DNA of 54,160 nt from Rhizobium sp. Q54 (GTDB taxonomy: Bacteria; Pseudomonadota; Alphaproteobacteria; Rhizobiales; Xanthobacteraceae): positions 1-54,160 of the forward strand of contig CAMBQQ010000012.1 of NCBI GenBank assembly GCA_945870035.1, read 5' to 3'. A program made the position numbers and the translations under genes. Positions within the stretch are counted from its first letter, which is position 1, and every line of letters starts with the position of its first letter. Positions 1-8,099 of this stretch are shown piece after piece. The notes beneath the pieces are model-generated. The model worked only from the letters and a program-made list of their open reading frames with translations, did no database searches and had not been told where the DNA came from.

Positions 1-120
1 GAAGGTGCCTGGCTGAACCAGTTTGACGACGTTAGAATTCGACAAGGCATATTACTCCTTCGGTGGAGAAGTGGAGGCTTCAACTACCCCCACGATATGC
101 CGCCTTCCTGATCTACCCCG

Positions 121-408
121 TCACCAACTTTCGACCATAGCTCCCGCCAAACGCTCGCACATGGTTCGAAATGCGCCGTCGACGACCCGCGCGCCAAATT
201 TGGCTTTCTGGCTCTTTAGCTCAAACTCTTCTGAACAAGAGGAGCAGACGAAATCCGCGACGGGGCGGTTCGCCGCAAACTGGTCGATCTTTGGGTTCCC
301 GCAGTTCGGGCAATAAATCCAGTCTTTTACCCAGCGCTCAGTCCATACTCGGGCGCTTTGTGAGCCGCTGGAGTAGGGCGTTTGTGATTCTTCAAACCCG
401 AGCTTCAT
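121..408 (-). pseudogene. DpnI-like restriction endonuclease, N-terminal fragment
   Basis: A 95-residue frame beginning at an ATG resembles the N-terminal catalytic part of DpnI, which cuts adenine-methylated GATC. Visible hallmarks are a zinc-ribbon-like CPNCG...CSSC pattern (residues about 34-58) and the PD-(D/E)XK nuclease core PVADF followed by EEFELKSQK (about residues 49-68), then DGAFRTM. DpnI is about 254 residues, so the C-terminal winged-helix DNA-binding part is missing: the frame stops at a TGA after GAMVESW. In the remaining 120 bases a second in-frame stop follows and no clear DpnI continuation is seen, although a short segment after that stop (about positions 1-50) is faintly similar. 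It is most likely a decayed gene. The window edge prevents a full check. Confidence 0.7.
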
Positions 409-449
409 GGAGGCTCAGGCTATAGAGACTAATTGAATAGGCTCTTAAG

Positions 450-481
450 ACGTGGATGGCCGGGACAAGCCCGGCCATGAC
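450..481. repeat. Short palindromic interspersed repeat (family A)
   Basis: A unit of about 32 bases has a 9-bp perfect stem (ATGGCCGGG / CCCGGCCAT, positions 456-478) and a 5-base loop. Closely related copies occur at 19220-19307 (two, in opposite orientation) and 36811-36843. Here it lies between the 3' end of uvrB and the DpnI-like remnant, so it could also act as a transcript-end hairpin. Confidence 0.85.
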
Positions 482-492
482 GGCGGCGAGGT

Positions 493-3480
493 TTACCTTC
501 CCTTCTTCTTAAACCCGCCCCGCATACCGGGCCGCCCCAACTTCGACCTCGGGCCTTGCTGCACCGGCTCGCCGCCCTTCCTTCCCGGAATACTCTCTAT
601 ACCCGGTCCCATTTCATCGAGATTTGGCTTGCGCGGGCGTTGCAGGTCGCCCTGCCGCGCCGGCTTGAATTCGTGCCAGGTGGCGATGCCCATTTCGTCG
701 AGCACGGGTTTGTGCGGGCGCTCAAGATTCACCCCACCCCGGCCGCCAGTGGCGGCCGACCCTCCCCCTCCAGGGGAGGGTGAAGAAGAAGCGCCGCCGC
801 GCGGTTTCTTCGGCGTTGTGGCCCGCCGCAACTTCGAATCCTGCGCCGTCATCACATTGCGCACGGTCGGATTGTCGACCACCGCCAGCTCGGTCTGGCG
901 CAGGCGCTTGAGTTCGTCGCGCAGGCGCGCGGCTTCCTCGAAGTCGAGATCGGCGGCCGCCTCGCGCATGCGCTTTTCCAGATCGGCCAGCACGGTTTCA
1001 AAATTGTGGCCGATGGTAGCGGCGTCGCCGAACTCGCCTTCGCCGGCGCCACCAGTCGAAATCAGAACATGGTCGCGCTCATAGACCGAGTCCATGATGT
1101 CGCCGATCGACTTCTTGATGCTCTCCGGCGTGATGCCGTGCAGCGTGTTGTATTCGACCTGCTTCTGGCGGCGGCGGTCGGTTTCCTCGATGGCGCGCTG
1201 CATCGAGCCGGTGACCTTGTCGGCGTAGAGCACCACCTTGCCGTCGACATTGCGCGCGGCGCGGCCGATGGTTTGAATGAGCGAGGTCTCGCTGCGCAGA
1301 AAGCCTTCCTTGTCGGCATCGAGAATGGCGACCAAAGCGCATTCCGGAATGTCGAGGCCTTCGCGCAACAGGTTGATGCCGATCAGCGCGTCGAACGCGC
1401 CGAGCCGCAGATCGCGGATGATCTCGATGCGCTCCAGCGTGTCGATGTCCGAATGCATGTAGCGCACGCGGATGCCCTGTTCGTGCATGTATTCGGTGAG
1501 GTCTTCGGCCATGCGCTTGGTCAGCACCGTGACCAGCGAGCGATAGCCGGCCTGCGCCACCTGGCGCACCTCGCCGACGAGATCGTCGACCTGCGTGCGC
1601 GCCGAACGTATTTCGACCGGCGGATCGATCAACCCGGTGGGGCGGATGACCTGCTCGACGAAGACGCCATTGGCCTCGTTCATTTCCCAATGGCTCGGCG
1701 TCGCCGAGACGGCGACGCTTTGCGGGCGCATCGCGTCCCATTCCTCGAAGCGCAGCGGGCGATTGTCCATGCAGGAGGGCAGGCGGAAGCCGTATTCGGC
1801 GAGCGTCGCCTTGCGCCTAAAGTCGCCGCGGAACATGCCGCCGATCTGCGGAATGGTGACGTGGGATTCGTCGGCGAAGACCAGCGCGTTGTCGGGAACG
1901 TATTCGAACAGAGTCGGCGGCGGCTCGCCGGGCCGGCGGCCGGTGAGATAGCGCGAATAGTTCTCGATGCCGGCGCAGGAGCCGGTGGCTTCCATCATTT
2001 CGAGATCGTAGCGCGTGCGCTGTTCGAGACGCTGCGCCTCCAGGAGGCGGCCGGCATCGTTGAGCTGCTGCAATCGCATGTTGAGCTCGGCCTTGATCGA
2101 GTTCATCGCCTGGATGAGCGTCGGGCGGGGCGTGACATAATGCGAATTGGCATAGACCTTGACGAATTCCAGCTCGTCGGTTTTCTGCCCGGTGAGCGGA
2201 TCGAATTCGTGGATGCTCTCGATCTCGTCGCCGAACAGCGAGACGCGCCAGGCGCGGTCTTCATAATGCGCCGGAAAGATTTCGATGGTGTCGCCGCGCA
2301 CGCGGAACGAACCGCGGAAGAAGTCGGCCTGGGTGCGCTTGTATTGCAGCGCGACCAGATCGGCCATCAACTGGCGCTGGCTGATGGCGCCCTTCTGCTT
2401 CAGCGTAAAGGTCATCGCCGAATAGGTTTCGACCGAGCCGATGCCGTAGATGCACGATACCGAAGCGACGATGATGACGTCGTCGCGCTCGAGCAGCGAG
2501 CGCGTCGCCGAATGGCGCATGCGGTCGATCTGCTCGTTGATCGAGGATTCCTTCTCGATATAGGTGTCGGTGCGCGGGACGTAGGCTTCCGGCTGGTAGT
2601 AGTCGTAATAGGAGACGAAATACTCGACGGCGTTGTCGGGGAAGAACGACTTGAACTCGCCGTAGAGCTGCGCGGCGAGCGTCTTGTTCGGCGCCAGGAT
2701 GAGGGCGGGGCGCTGCGTCGCCTCGATCACCTTGGCCATGGTGAAGGTCTTGCCTGAGCCGGTGACGCCGAGCAGCACCTGCGTGCGGTCATTGCGCTTC
2801 ACGCCTTCGACCAGCTCGGCGATGGCGACCGGCTGGTCGCCCTTGGGCTCGAAGTCCGACTTGATGACGAAGCGCTGGCCGCCCTCGGATTTCTCCGGAC
2901 GCGGCGGCCGGTGCGGCGTCCAGACATGGCCGGTCTCGGCCTCGGCGCGGAATTCGGCGCGGCCTTCGCGCAGCAGTTTCTCCAGCGCCTCGGCGGTGGC
3001 GGCGACGCCCATCGACGCCAGGCCGCCGGGGCCGGTCGGCAGGTCGGCCTTGGGCAGGCGGTATTTCGGGTCGCCGCCGGCGTGCGCGATGCGGGCCTCG
3101 AGAATCGATTTCTCGCGGTCGGCTTCGGTCGCATCGGCTCCGTCGCCGAGACCGAGTTCATTGGCCAGCGCCGGGTCGAGCCCGGTGACCGGCGCGCCGG
3201 TGAAATCGGCCTGCGGGCTTTCGCCGAGGCCCGGCGGCAGCGGCACCGACTTGGATTTGCGTGCGGTGTGCGCCGACGAGAAATCGCGGCGGCGGTCGAA
3301 GGAATTGTCCGGCGGGGGCTGGATTCCGGTGCCGGAACCCATACCGGACGTGCCACGGCCGATGCCGGGATTGAGGATATCGGCCAGCGAATCTGGGGTC
3401 GGCGCGTCGTCCGGACGGGAGGCCTTGGCGCGGGTCGGCCGCGCCGGATCTTTTTTCGGCTTTTTCGGGGGGAGGGACAT
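493..3480 (-). CDS. uvrB: UvrABC excinuclease subunit B
   Basis: UvrB is the damage-verifying helicase-like subunit of nucleotide excision repair in the cytoplasm. The conserved core begins near residue 204 ([14 protein letters not shown]). Walker A GVTGSGKT is at 238-245, the beta-hairpin segment contains [12 protein letters not shown], and the C-terminal helicase motif includes [13 protein letters not shown] domain ([13 protein letters not shown]) follows the core. At 995 residues it is about 320 longer than E. coli UvrB. An N-terminal extension of about 200 residues is low-complexity (Pro/Ala/Gly/Lys), and a long tail carries two RPxKPxLDEMG repeats, as in other alphaproteobacterial UvrB proteins. 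The tail is interrupted in frame by a palindromic genomic repeat. The start is an ATG; the gene is transcribed alone, divergent from the GGDEF gene. Confidence 0.97.
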   Translation of the reverse strand: MSLPPKKPKKDPARPTRAKASRPDDAPTPDSLADILNPGIGRGTSGMGSGTGIQPPPDNSFDRRRDFSSAHTARKSKSVPLPPGLGESPQADFTGAPVTGLDPALANELGLGDGADATEADREKSILEARIAHAGGDPKYRLPKADLPTGPGGLASMGVAATAEALEKLLREGRAEFRAEAETGHVWTPHRPPRPEKSEGGQRFVIKSDFEPKGDQPVAIAELVEGVKRNDRTQVLLGVTGSGKTFTMAKVIEATQRPALILAPNKTLAAQLYGEFKSFFPDNAVEYFVSYYDYYQPEAYVPRTDTYIEKESSINEQIDRMRHSATRSLLERDDVIIVASVSCIYGIGSVETYSAMTFTLKQKGAISQRQLMADLVALQYKRTQADFFRGSFRVRGDTIEIFPAHYEDRAWRVSLFGDEIESIHEFDPLTGQKTDELEFVKVYANSHYVTPRPTLIQAMNSIKAELNMRLQQLNDAGRLLEAQRLEQRTRYDLEMMEATGSCAGIENYSRYLTGRRPGEPPPTLFEYVPDNALVFADESHVTIPQIGGMFRGDFRRKATLAEYGFRLPSCMDNRPLRFEEWDAMRPQSVAVSATPSHWEMNEANGVFVEQVIRPTGLIDPPVEIRSARTQVDDLVGEVRQVAQAGYRSLVTVLTKRMAEDLTEYMHEQGIRVRYMHSDIDTLERIEIIRDLRLGAFDALIGINLLREGLDIPECALVAILDADKEGFLRSETSLIQTIGRAARNVDGKVVLYADKVTGSMQRAIEETDRRRQKQVEYNTLHGITPESIKKSIGDIMDSVYERDHVLISTGGAGEGEFGDAATIGHNFETVLADLEKRMREAAADLDFEEAARLRDELKRLRQTELAVVDNPTVRNVMTAQDSKLRRATTPKKPRGGASSSPSPGGGGSAATGGRGGVNLERPHKPVLDEMGIATWHEFKPARQGDLQRPRKPNLDEMGPGIESIPGRKGGEPVQQGPRSKLGRPGMRGGFKKKGR
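728..797. repeat. Interspersed repeat (family B) inside the uvrB tail
   Basis: About 70 bases match one arm of the intergenic element at 26629-26765: a shared TTCACCCCACCCC start, the CTCCCCCTCCAGGGGAG palindrome, and a GAAGAA...GCGCCG exit. Read on the minus strand it encodes a Ser/Pro/Gly linker in UvrB ([19 protein letters not shown]) without disturbing the frame. Confidence 0.75.
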
Positions 3481-3583
3481 GCCGCGAATATGGGTGGAGT
3501 CGCAGGGCGATGGAAGGCCGAGTTCCCTTTACGGCTTGCATAAAAATTTACCGGCGTAAGCAATTGCTCACTTTCGCCGGTCA

Positions 3584-3605
3584 CTATGTGGCCGATCCCA
3601 CATAG
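3584..3605. promoter_or_regulatory. Dyad symmetry upstream of the GGDEF gene
   Basis: An inverted repeat with 8-bp perfect arms (CTATGTGG / CCACATAG) and a 6-base spacer ends 24 bases before the ATG of the PAS-GGDEF gene, in the divergent uvrB/GGDEF intergenic region. It could be an operator or a leader hairpin; no regulator is identifiable from sequence alone. Confidence 0.4.
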
Positions 3606-3629
3606 CACCCTACTTTTGTGTGAATTGAA

Positions 3630-5120
3630 ATGACCGACCTGCCCGCCCGTTTGGCCACCGCCCTGCCGTCTTTCGAGGCCAGCGGCGGAATTTTCGACCT
3701 GGCGCCGGTGTCGCTGTGGATCGAGGATTACAGCGGCGTCAAAGCCTTGTTCGAGGACTGGCGGACGGCCGGGGTGACGTCCTTGCGCGCGCACCTGACC
3801 GCCGATCTGGCGCGGGTCAAGGAATGCGCCAGCCGCATCCGGCTGCTCCAGGTCAACCAGAAGACCCTGAGTCTTTTTGAGGCCCGGGATTTCGACCATC
3901 TGGTCGCCAATCTCGACAAGGTGTTCCGCGACGACATGCTGTTGAGCCATCTCGAGGAGCTGGTGCAACTGTGGGACGGCTAGACCGCCTTCGCCAGCAA
4001 CGCCGTCAATTATTCGCTCAGCGGCGAGCGGCTCGACATCCAGCTCAAGGCGACGATTTTGCCGGGCCACGAACATGACTGGTCGCGTGTGCTGCTCGCC
4101 ATCGAGGACGTCACCGACCGCGAAGAAGCGCGGCGGGCTCTGGTCGGCAGCGAGAATTTCGCCCGCGGCCTGTTCCAGCATTCGCCGGTGTCGCTGTGGG
4201 CCGAGGATTTTTCCGGCGTCAAGAAACTGATCGACGAGGTGCGCAACCAGGGCATCACCGACCTGCGCGTCTTCACCGACGTGCACGAGGAATTCGTCGC
4301 CCGCTGCATCAGCGAAATCCGCATCATTGACGTCAACCAGCATACGCTCGACCTGTTCGGCGCGCCGGACAAGGAAACGCTGTTGCGCAGCCTGCCGCAA
4401 ATCATGCGCGATGACATGGAGCCGTGCTTTCGCGAGCAGCTCATCGATCTGTGGGACGGCAAACTGTTCCAGCAACGCGAGGTGGTCAATTACACGCTCG
4501 ACGGCACCAAATTGAATCTGCTGTTGCAGTTCTCGGTGTTCCCCGAACACGAGCACGACTGGTCGCTGGTGCAGGTGGCGCTCACCGACATCACCGCGCG
4601 CAAGAAGGCCGAGGCCTATCTCGAATATCTCGGCAGCCATGACGCGCTGACCAAATTGTCGAACCGTTCGTTCTTTGTCGATGAGTTGAACCGCCTCGAG
4701 CGCAAGGGCCCGTGGCCGGTCACCATCATCATGATCGACCTCAACGGCCTGAAGGCGGCCAATGACGAACTCGGCCATGCCGCCGGCGACTCGCTGCTGC
4801 GCCGCGCCGGCGAGGTGCTCAATTCATTGATCGACAAACCGGCCCGCGCCGCCCGTATCGGCGGCGACGAGTTCGCGCTGATCCTGCCGAATGTCGAGCA
4901 CGCCGAAGGCATGGCGATGATGAAGATCATTCTCGACCTGGTCGCCATCAACAACGAGTTCTACACCGACCTGCCGCTGTCGCTGTCGATGGGCATCGCC
5001 ACCAGCGCGCCGGGCGAGCGCCTGGAGGCCGTGGTCAAGCGCGCCGACCTTGCGATGCTCGCCGCCAAGCGCGAGCATTATGCGCAGACGGTGAGCGAGC
5101 GGCGCGTGACGGCGGGGTAA
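3630..5120 (+). pseudogene. PAS-PAS-GGDEF diguanylate cyclase with in-frame amber codon
   Basis: One frame of 497 codons encodes two tandem, mutually similar PAS-like sensor units (each with SPVSLWxED / APVSLWIED and a YSGVK / FSGVK start, and ending LWDG) and then a GGDEF domain with an intact GGDEF signature near residue 412. Diguanylate cyclases make the second messenger cyclic-di-GMP. The frame is interrupted once, by TAG at 3981-3983 (codon 118), directly after the first LWDG. The second unit has AAA (Lys) at the equivalent position, so a one-base AAG-to-TAG change would explain it. Both sides of the stop keep the same frame and good homology between units. As written, the product could be a 117-residue PAS fragment, plus a downstream PAS-GGDEF protein if translation restarts. 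A sequencing error or amber readthrough cannot be excluded. Confidence 0.85.
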
Positions 5121-5204
5121 GGCCGCGAAGTTCGTTCTGGTGATGCGCGTTCCTTGGCGCTAGGCTTGCCTCATCGACCGGCCATCGTCATCGAGAGGCC
5201 CGCC

Positions 5205-5711
5205 ATGCAATTCCTGCCTTGCACCTTGCCGGCGTTGTTTGCCGTTGCCGCCATGACAATGGCCGTCGCGGCGGACCGCGTGACGATCGCCGAAAGCCGT
5301 CATGATGGCATGCTCACCCTCGACGGGACGACGACCACCGTTGTGCTCGAAACGCGCGCGTCTTTCGCCGACGCCTTGCAAGCCGACCGGGCCGCACGGC
5401 AACTCTACCTCGTGATCGAAAATCTACGCGCGCAGGACGGCGTCGACGCCACCTTCGAGGTCTATCTCGGCCTGCCGCCGGGCGTCACGCCGCGTCGTGA
5501 CGACGCGCATTATGTCGGCGATTTCAATTTCTTCGACGCCGAAGCCGGCGGCCGCGCGGCGAGCTTCAACATCAGCAGCCGCGTCGCCGCCTTGCGTGCG
5601 CTGGCGGCGCGCCGCGAGGCCCCGGCGGTGACGATCGTCAGAAACGGTCGCGTGTCGCCGCAGGCCCGGCCGGGCATCGGAAAGGTCACGCTGGTCGCGG
5701 CCGGCGGTTGA
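5205..5711 (+). CDS. Small secreted protein related to the tyrosinase C-terminal domain
   Basis: A 168-residue product with a hydrophobic signal peptide (MQFLPCTLPALFAVAAMTMAVA) and a probable cleavage site near residue 23. The body (about 45-130) shares a pattern with the C-terminal domain of the tyrosinase encoded immediately downstream: RQLYLVIENL, a VYLGLPPG turn, DDAHYVGDFNFFD, then ASFNISS (tyrosinase: RNLYLVLAGI, VYIDLPEG, NDPHYVGTLNFFH, AAFNVTA). It has no copper-binding His clusters and so should not be an oxidase itself. The ATG is preceded by GAGAGG; an upstream in-frame start would disrupt the signal peptide. Gene order and spacing (89 bases) suggest a functional link to the tyrosinase, perhaps in folding, copper loading or inhibition. 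That role is inference. Confidence 0.7.
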   Translation: MQFLPCTLPALFAVAAMTMAVAADRVTIAESRHDGMLTLDGTTTTVVLETRASFADALQADRAARQLYLVIENLRAQDGVDATFEVYLGLPPGVTPRRDDAHYVGDFNFFDAEAGGRAASFNISSRVAALRALAARREAPAVTIVRNGRVSPQARPGIGKVTLVAAGG

Positions 5712-5761
5712 TCGCAAACGGCGGATAGCCGGAACCGGTTGCGTCGCTCCTCATCTTATGA

Positions 5762-5782
5762 TTGTATATTGTAATTATACAA
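5762..5782. promoter_or_regulatory. A+T-rich dyad in front of the tyrosinase gene
   Basis: TTGTAT...ATACAA arms (6 bp, perfect) enclose a 9-base, partly symmetrical A+T core in otherwise G+C-rich DNA. The site ends 18 bases before the chosen ATG and just upstream of the ribosome-binding site, a typical operator position. No cognate regulator gene is adjacent. Confidence 0.45.
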
Positions 5783-5800
5783 CCATTTGCGGAGGCGGCC

Positions 5801-7330
5801 ATGCATACACTGTCGCGTCGTTCCGTTTTGGTCACCGGCGCCAGCGCCGGATTGATCCTTGCTGCGCCGGATTGGCTCTCAGGCGCTGCCGCCCAGACGA
5901 CCTACACGCGCTTCAGCGCGACCTCGCCGCAAGGCAAGGACATGCTCGCGCGCTACGCCAAGGCCGTCGACATCATGATGAACCAGATTCCCACGGGCGA
6001 TCCGCGCCACTGGGACTTTCAATGGTACACGCATTGGATCCCCGGGCCGCAGTCGCCATATGACTTGGCGCGCGCGAGGAAGACGCAGATCATTCAGCAA
6101 ATCTATGGCAATGCGCCGCCGACCGATCCCAATCGCCAGCTCGCGGAATTGATGTGGAATAATTGCCAGGCGCATGGCCAGAACCCGCCGACCGAGCCGG
6201 GCTTTTTCCAGGAGCAGTACTTTCTGCCTTGGCACCGCTACTTCGTCTATTACTTCGAACAGATCATTCGCGGCGTGTTGCAGGATGCAAGTTTCGCGCT
6301 GCCTTATTGGGATTATCTCGGCGGGCCGCCGGCGTCGGCGTCCATTCCGGATGAATTCCGCAATCCATCCAGTCCGCTCTACCGCAAGAACCGCAATGAT
6401 GGCGTCAATGCCGGCGATCCCGTCGACCAGGGAGACGGCCGCTCGCCCTTGACCTCGGTTGCCTTTGACGAAACCCAGTACATCGACAGCCCGACGGGCA
6501 CGATCGGCTTCTGCCCGATCCTCGACCGCAATCCGCACGGCGCGCTGCATGGCGACGTTGGCGATGGCACGAATATGGGCCGCGTGCCGACGGCGGCCGG
6601 CGATCCGGTGTTCTGGCTGCATCACTGTCAGATCGATCGCTTGTGGGAAAGCTGGAATCGGCTCGGCCGGCCAAATCCTTCCTGGCCGGATCGCAATTTC
6701 GTTTTCGCCAATGCCGCGGGCGGCATGGTGACGGCGCCGGTCGCCGGCGCCAACAGCGTCGCGCAACTCGGCTATCAATACGACAACTATTTCCAACCGC
6801 CGGGAACGGCGCCGGTCGTCGCTTCGGCAACGCCTAGGGCCTTGCTGGCGGCGCGGCCCTCCGAAGTGCGCGCGGTGGCGGCGGCCCCCCTGACACTCGG
6901 GGCGCAGCGCGTCCGCACCAGCTTGAACCTGCCGGCCGCGCCGCTCAGCGGTGCGCGCATGATGCAATTCGCCGCGCCGGCGGCGAGCCGCAACCTCTAT
7001 CTCGTGCTCGCCGGCATCATGCTGCCGGCCGATCCCGGCGACGTTGTCTACAATGTCTATATCGATTTGCCGGAAGGCGCCGCGCCGGGGCCGAACGACC
7101 CGCATTATGTCGGCACGCTCAATTTCTTCCATATCATGGTGGGACACGGACACATGGCTGCCGCCGACGCCTTCAGTCATCATTCGGCAGCGGCATTCAA
7201 CGTCACTGCCACGATCCGGCGGCTGCAGGGCGGCAACCGTCTGGCTCAGCAGGCGACCGTCACCCTGATTCCGAGCGGCAAGCCGCAATCGCAGCCTGTC
7301 GTCCAGCAGGTGCAACTCGTCGAGAAGTGA
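5801..7330 (+). CDS. Tyrosinase / polyphenol oxidase family protein, Tat-exported
   Basis: A 509-residue type-3 copper oxidase. A Tat-type signal (SRRSVLVTG, residues 5-13) leads into the mature protein near residue 33. The CuA site candidates are His78, His125 (CQAHG) and His145 (LPWHRYF); CuB candidates are His246, His250 (HGALH) and His274/275 (FWLHHCQIDRLW). This is the common central domain that oxidises phenols or diphenols to quinones. Residues about 385-509 form a plant-PPO-like C-terminal domain (RNLYLVLAG, HYVGTLNFFH). The ATG at 5801 was chosen over upstream TTG/GTG because GGAGG sits 6 bases before it and because it gives a proper Tat signal. Probably periplasmic. The natural substrate is unknown. 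Confidence 0.92.
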   Translation: MHTLSRRSVLVTGASAGLILAAPDWLSGAAAQTTYTRFSATSPQGKDMLARYAKAVDIMMNQIPTGDPRHWDFQWYTHWIPGPQSPYDLARARKTQIIQQIYGNAPPTDPNRQLAELMWNNCQAHGQNPPTEPGFFQEQYFLPWHRYFVYYFEQIIRGVLQDASFALPYWDYLGGPPASASIPDEFRNPSSPLYRKNRNDGVNAGDPVDQGDGRSPLTSVAFDETQYIDSPTGTIGFCPILDRNPHGALHGDVGDGTNMGRVPTAAGDPVFWLHHCQIDRLWESWNRLGRPNPSWPDRNFVFANAAGGMVTAPVAGANSVAQLGYQYDNYFQPPGTAPVVASATPRALLAARPSEVRAVAAAPLTLGAQRVRTSLNLPAAPLSGARMMQFAAPAASRNLYLVLAGIMLPADPGDVVYNVYIDLPEGAAPGPNDPHYVGTLNFFHIMVGHGHMAAADAFSHHSAAAFNVTATIRRLQGGNRLAQQATVTLIPSGKPQSQPVVQQVQLVEK

Positions 7331-7403
7331 ACCGTCGCGGCGTTTTCGTCTTGACCTTGGTCATGCGTGCCGCAGACTGCGGCTTTCACGAAAGGAAGCC
7401 GCC

Positions 7404-7652
7404 ATGCTCGCGCTGCGCCCGAACTGCGAATGCTGCGACAAGGATCTGCCGCCGGCCGCGGCCGACGCCATGATCTGCACCTTCGAATGCACCTTCTGCC
7501 GCGACTGCGCCGAGACCAGACTGAACGGCGTCTGTCCGAACTGCGGCGGCAATCTCGTGACGCGCCCCATACGCCCGGCCGGCAAGCTCGAGAAATATCC
7601 GCCGCAGGCCGAGCGTGTGCACAAGCCGCAAGGCTGCGGCAAGGCGGCGTAA
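7404..7652 (+). CDS. DUF1272 domain-containing protein
   Basis: An 82-residue cysteine-rich cytoplasmic protein matching the DUF1272 pattern: LRPNCECCDKDLPP, ICTFECTFCRDCAE, GVCPNCGGNLVTRPIRP. The paired CxxC/CxC motifs look like a small zinc ribbon. The function of the family is not established. The ATG follows AAAGGAAG at a good distance. Its last 10 codons and stop lie in a 29-base segment repeated 121 bases downstream, so the 3' end of this gene has been partly duplicated. Confidence 0.85.
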   Translation: MLALRPNCECCDKDLPPAAADAMICTFECTFCRDCAETRLNGVCPNCGGNLVTRPIRPAGKLEKYPPQAERVHKPQGCGKAA

Positions 7653-7774
7653 GCAGCACTCGTTCGTCCCCGCGAAAGCGGGGACCCAGAATTGTCACGC
7701 AAGTGAAGAACTGGATTCCCGCTTGCGCGGGAATGAACGGAGTGCGCCGCAAGGCTGCGGCAAGACGGCTTAAG
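7625..7774. repeat. REP-like element flanked by 29-bp direct repeats
   Basis: The bases 7625-7653 and 7746-7774 are the same 29-base sequence with two mismatches (both begin GCCGCAAGGCTGCGGCAAG). The 92 bases between them hold palindromic units (CCCCGCGAAAGCGGGG and TTCCCGCTTGCGCGGGAA) of the type common in intergenic DNA of this group. The left direct repeat is the 3' end of the DUF1272 gene. The arrangement looks like an insertion with duplication of its target. Confidence 0.8.
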
Positions 7775-7782
7775 ATTGGCGG

Positions 7783-8082
7783 CTAGAAGCCCTTGACCAC
7801 GTCGCTGACGTGCTCGACGTCAGGCGGGCTGGCGAAGCAGTGGCCGACCAGCTTGCGCCATTCCTGGAAATCGGCTGAACCGCGGAAATCGACCGTGTGG
7901 TTTTCCAGCGTTTCCCATTGCACATAGAGACGGTAGCGCTGCGGCTTTTCCAGCGAGCGCGCCAGTTTCATCGCGGTACAGCCCTTCGCCCGTTTGAACA
8001 AAGGCGCGGCCTTGGCGACGCCGGCCTCGAAGTCCTTCTCCATGCCGGGTTTGACGTCGATCTGGGCGATTTCCGTGATCAT
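7783..8082 (-). CDS. Antibiotic biosynthesis monooxygenase (ABM) family protein
   Basis: A 99-residue protein beginning MITEIAQIDVKPG, with the ABM pattern: FEAGVAKAAPLFKRAKGC, then LYVQWETLENHTVDFRGS and FQEWRKLVGH. ABM proteins are small ferredoxin-like dimers; some are cofactor-free oxygenases and many have unknown substrates. The start lies 17 bases downstream of dctM on the same strand, so it is probably the last gene of the TRAP operon. The ATG is preceded by an AGGAAGAACC sequence. A longer reading frame runs antiparallel through dctM but is not supported as coding. Confidence 0.85.
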   Translation of the reverse strand: MITEIAQIDVKPGMEKDFEAGVAKAAPLFKRAKGCTAMKLARSLEKPQRYRLYVQWETLENHTVDFRGSADFQEWRKLVGHCFASPPDVEHVSDVVKGF

Positions 8083-8099
8083 TGGTTCTTCCTGGTTTT

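Noticed and set aside
1..120. Possible continuation of the DpnI-like gene
   Set aside because: Two stops in the same frame and only a faint similarity (YALSNSNVVKL) beyond them; not enough to extend the feature.
1006..2757. A 583-codon open frame antisense to uvrB
   Set aside because: Composition and lack of any family pattern mark it as the mirror of a G+C-rich coding strand; uvrB is unambiguous on the other strand.
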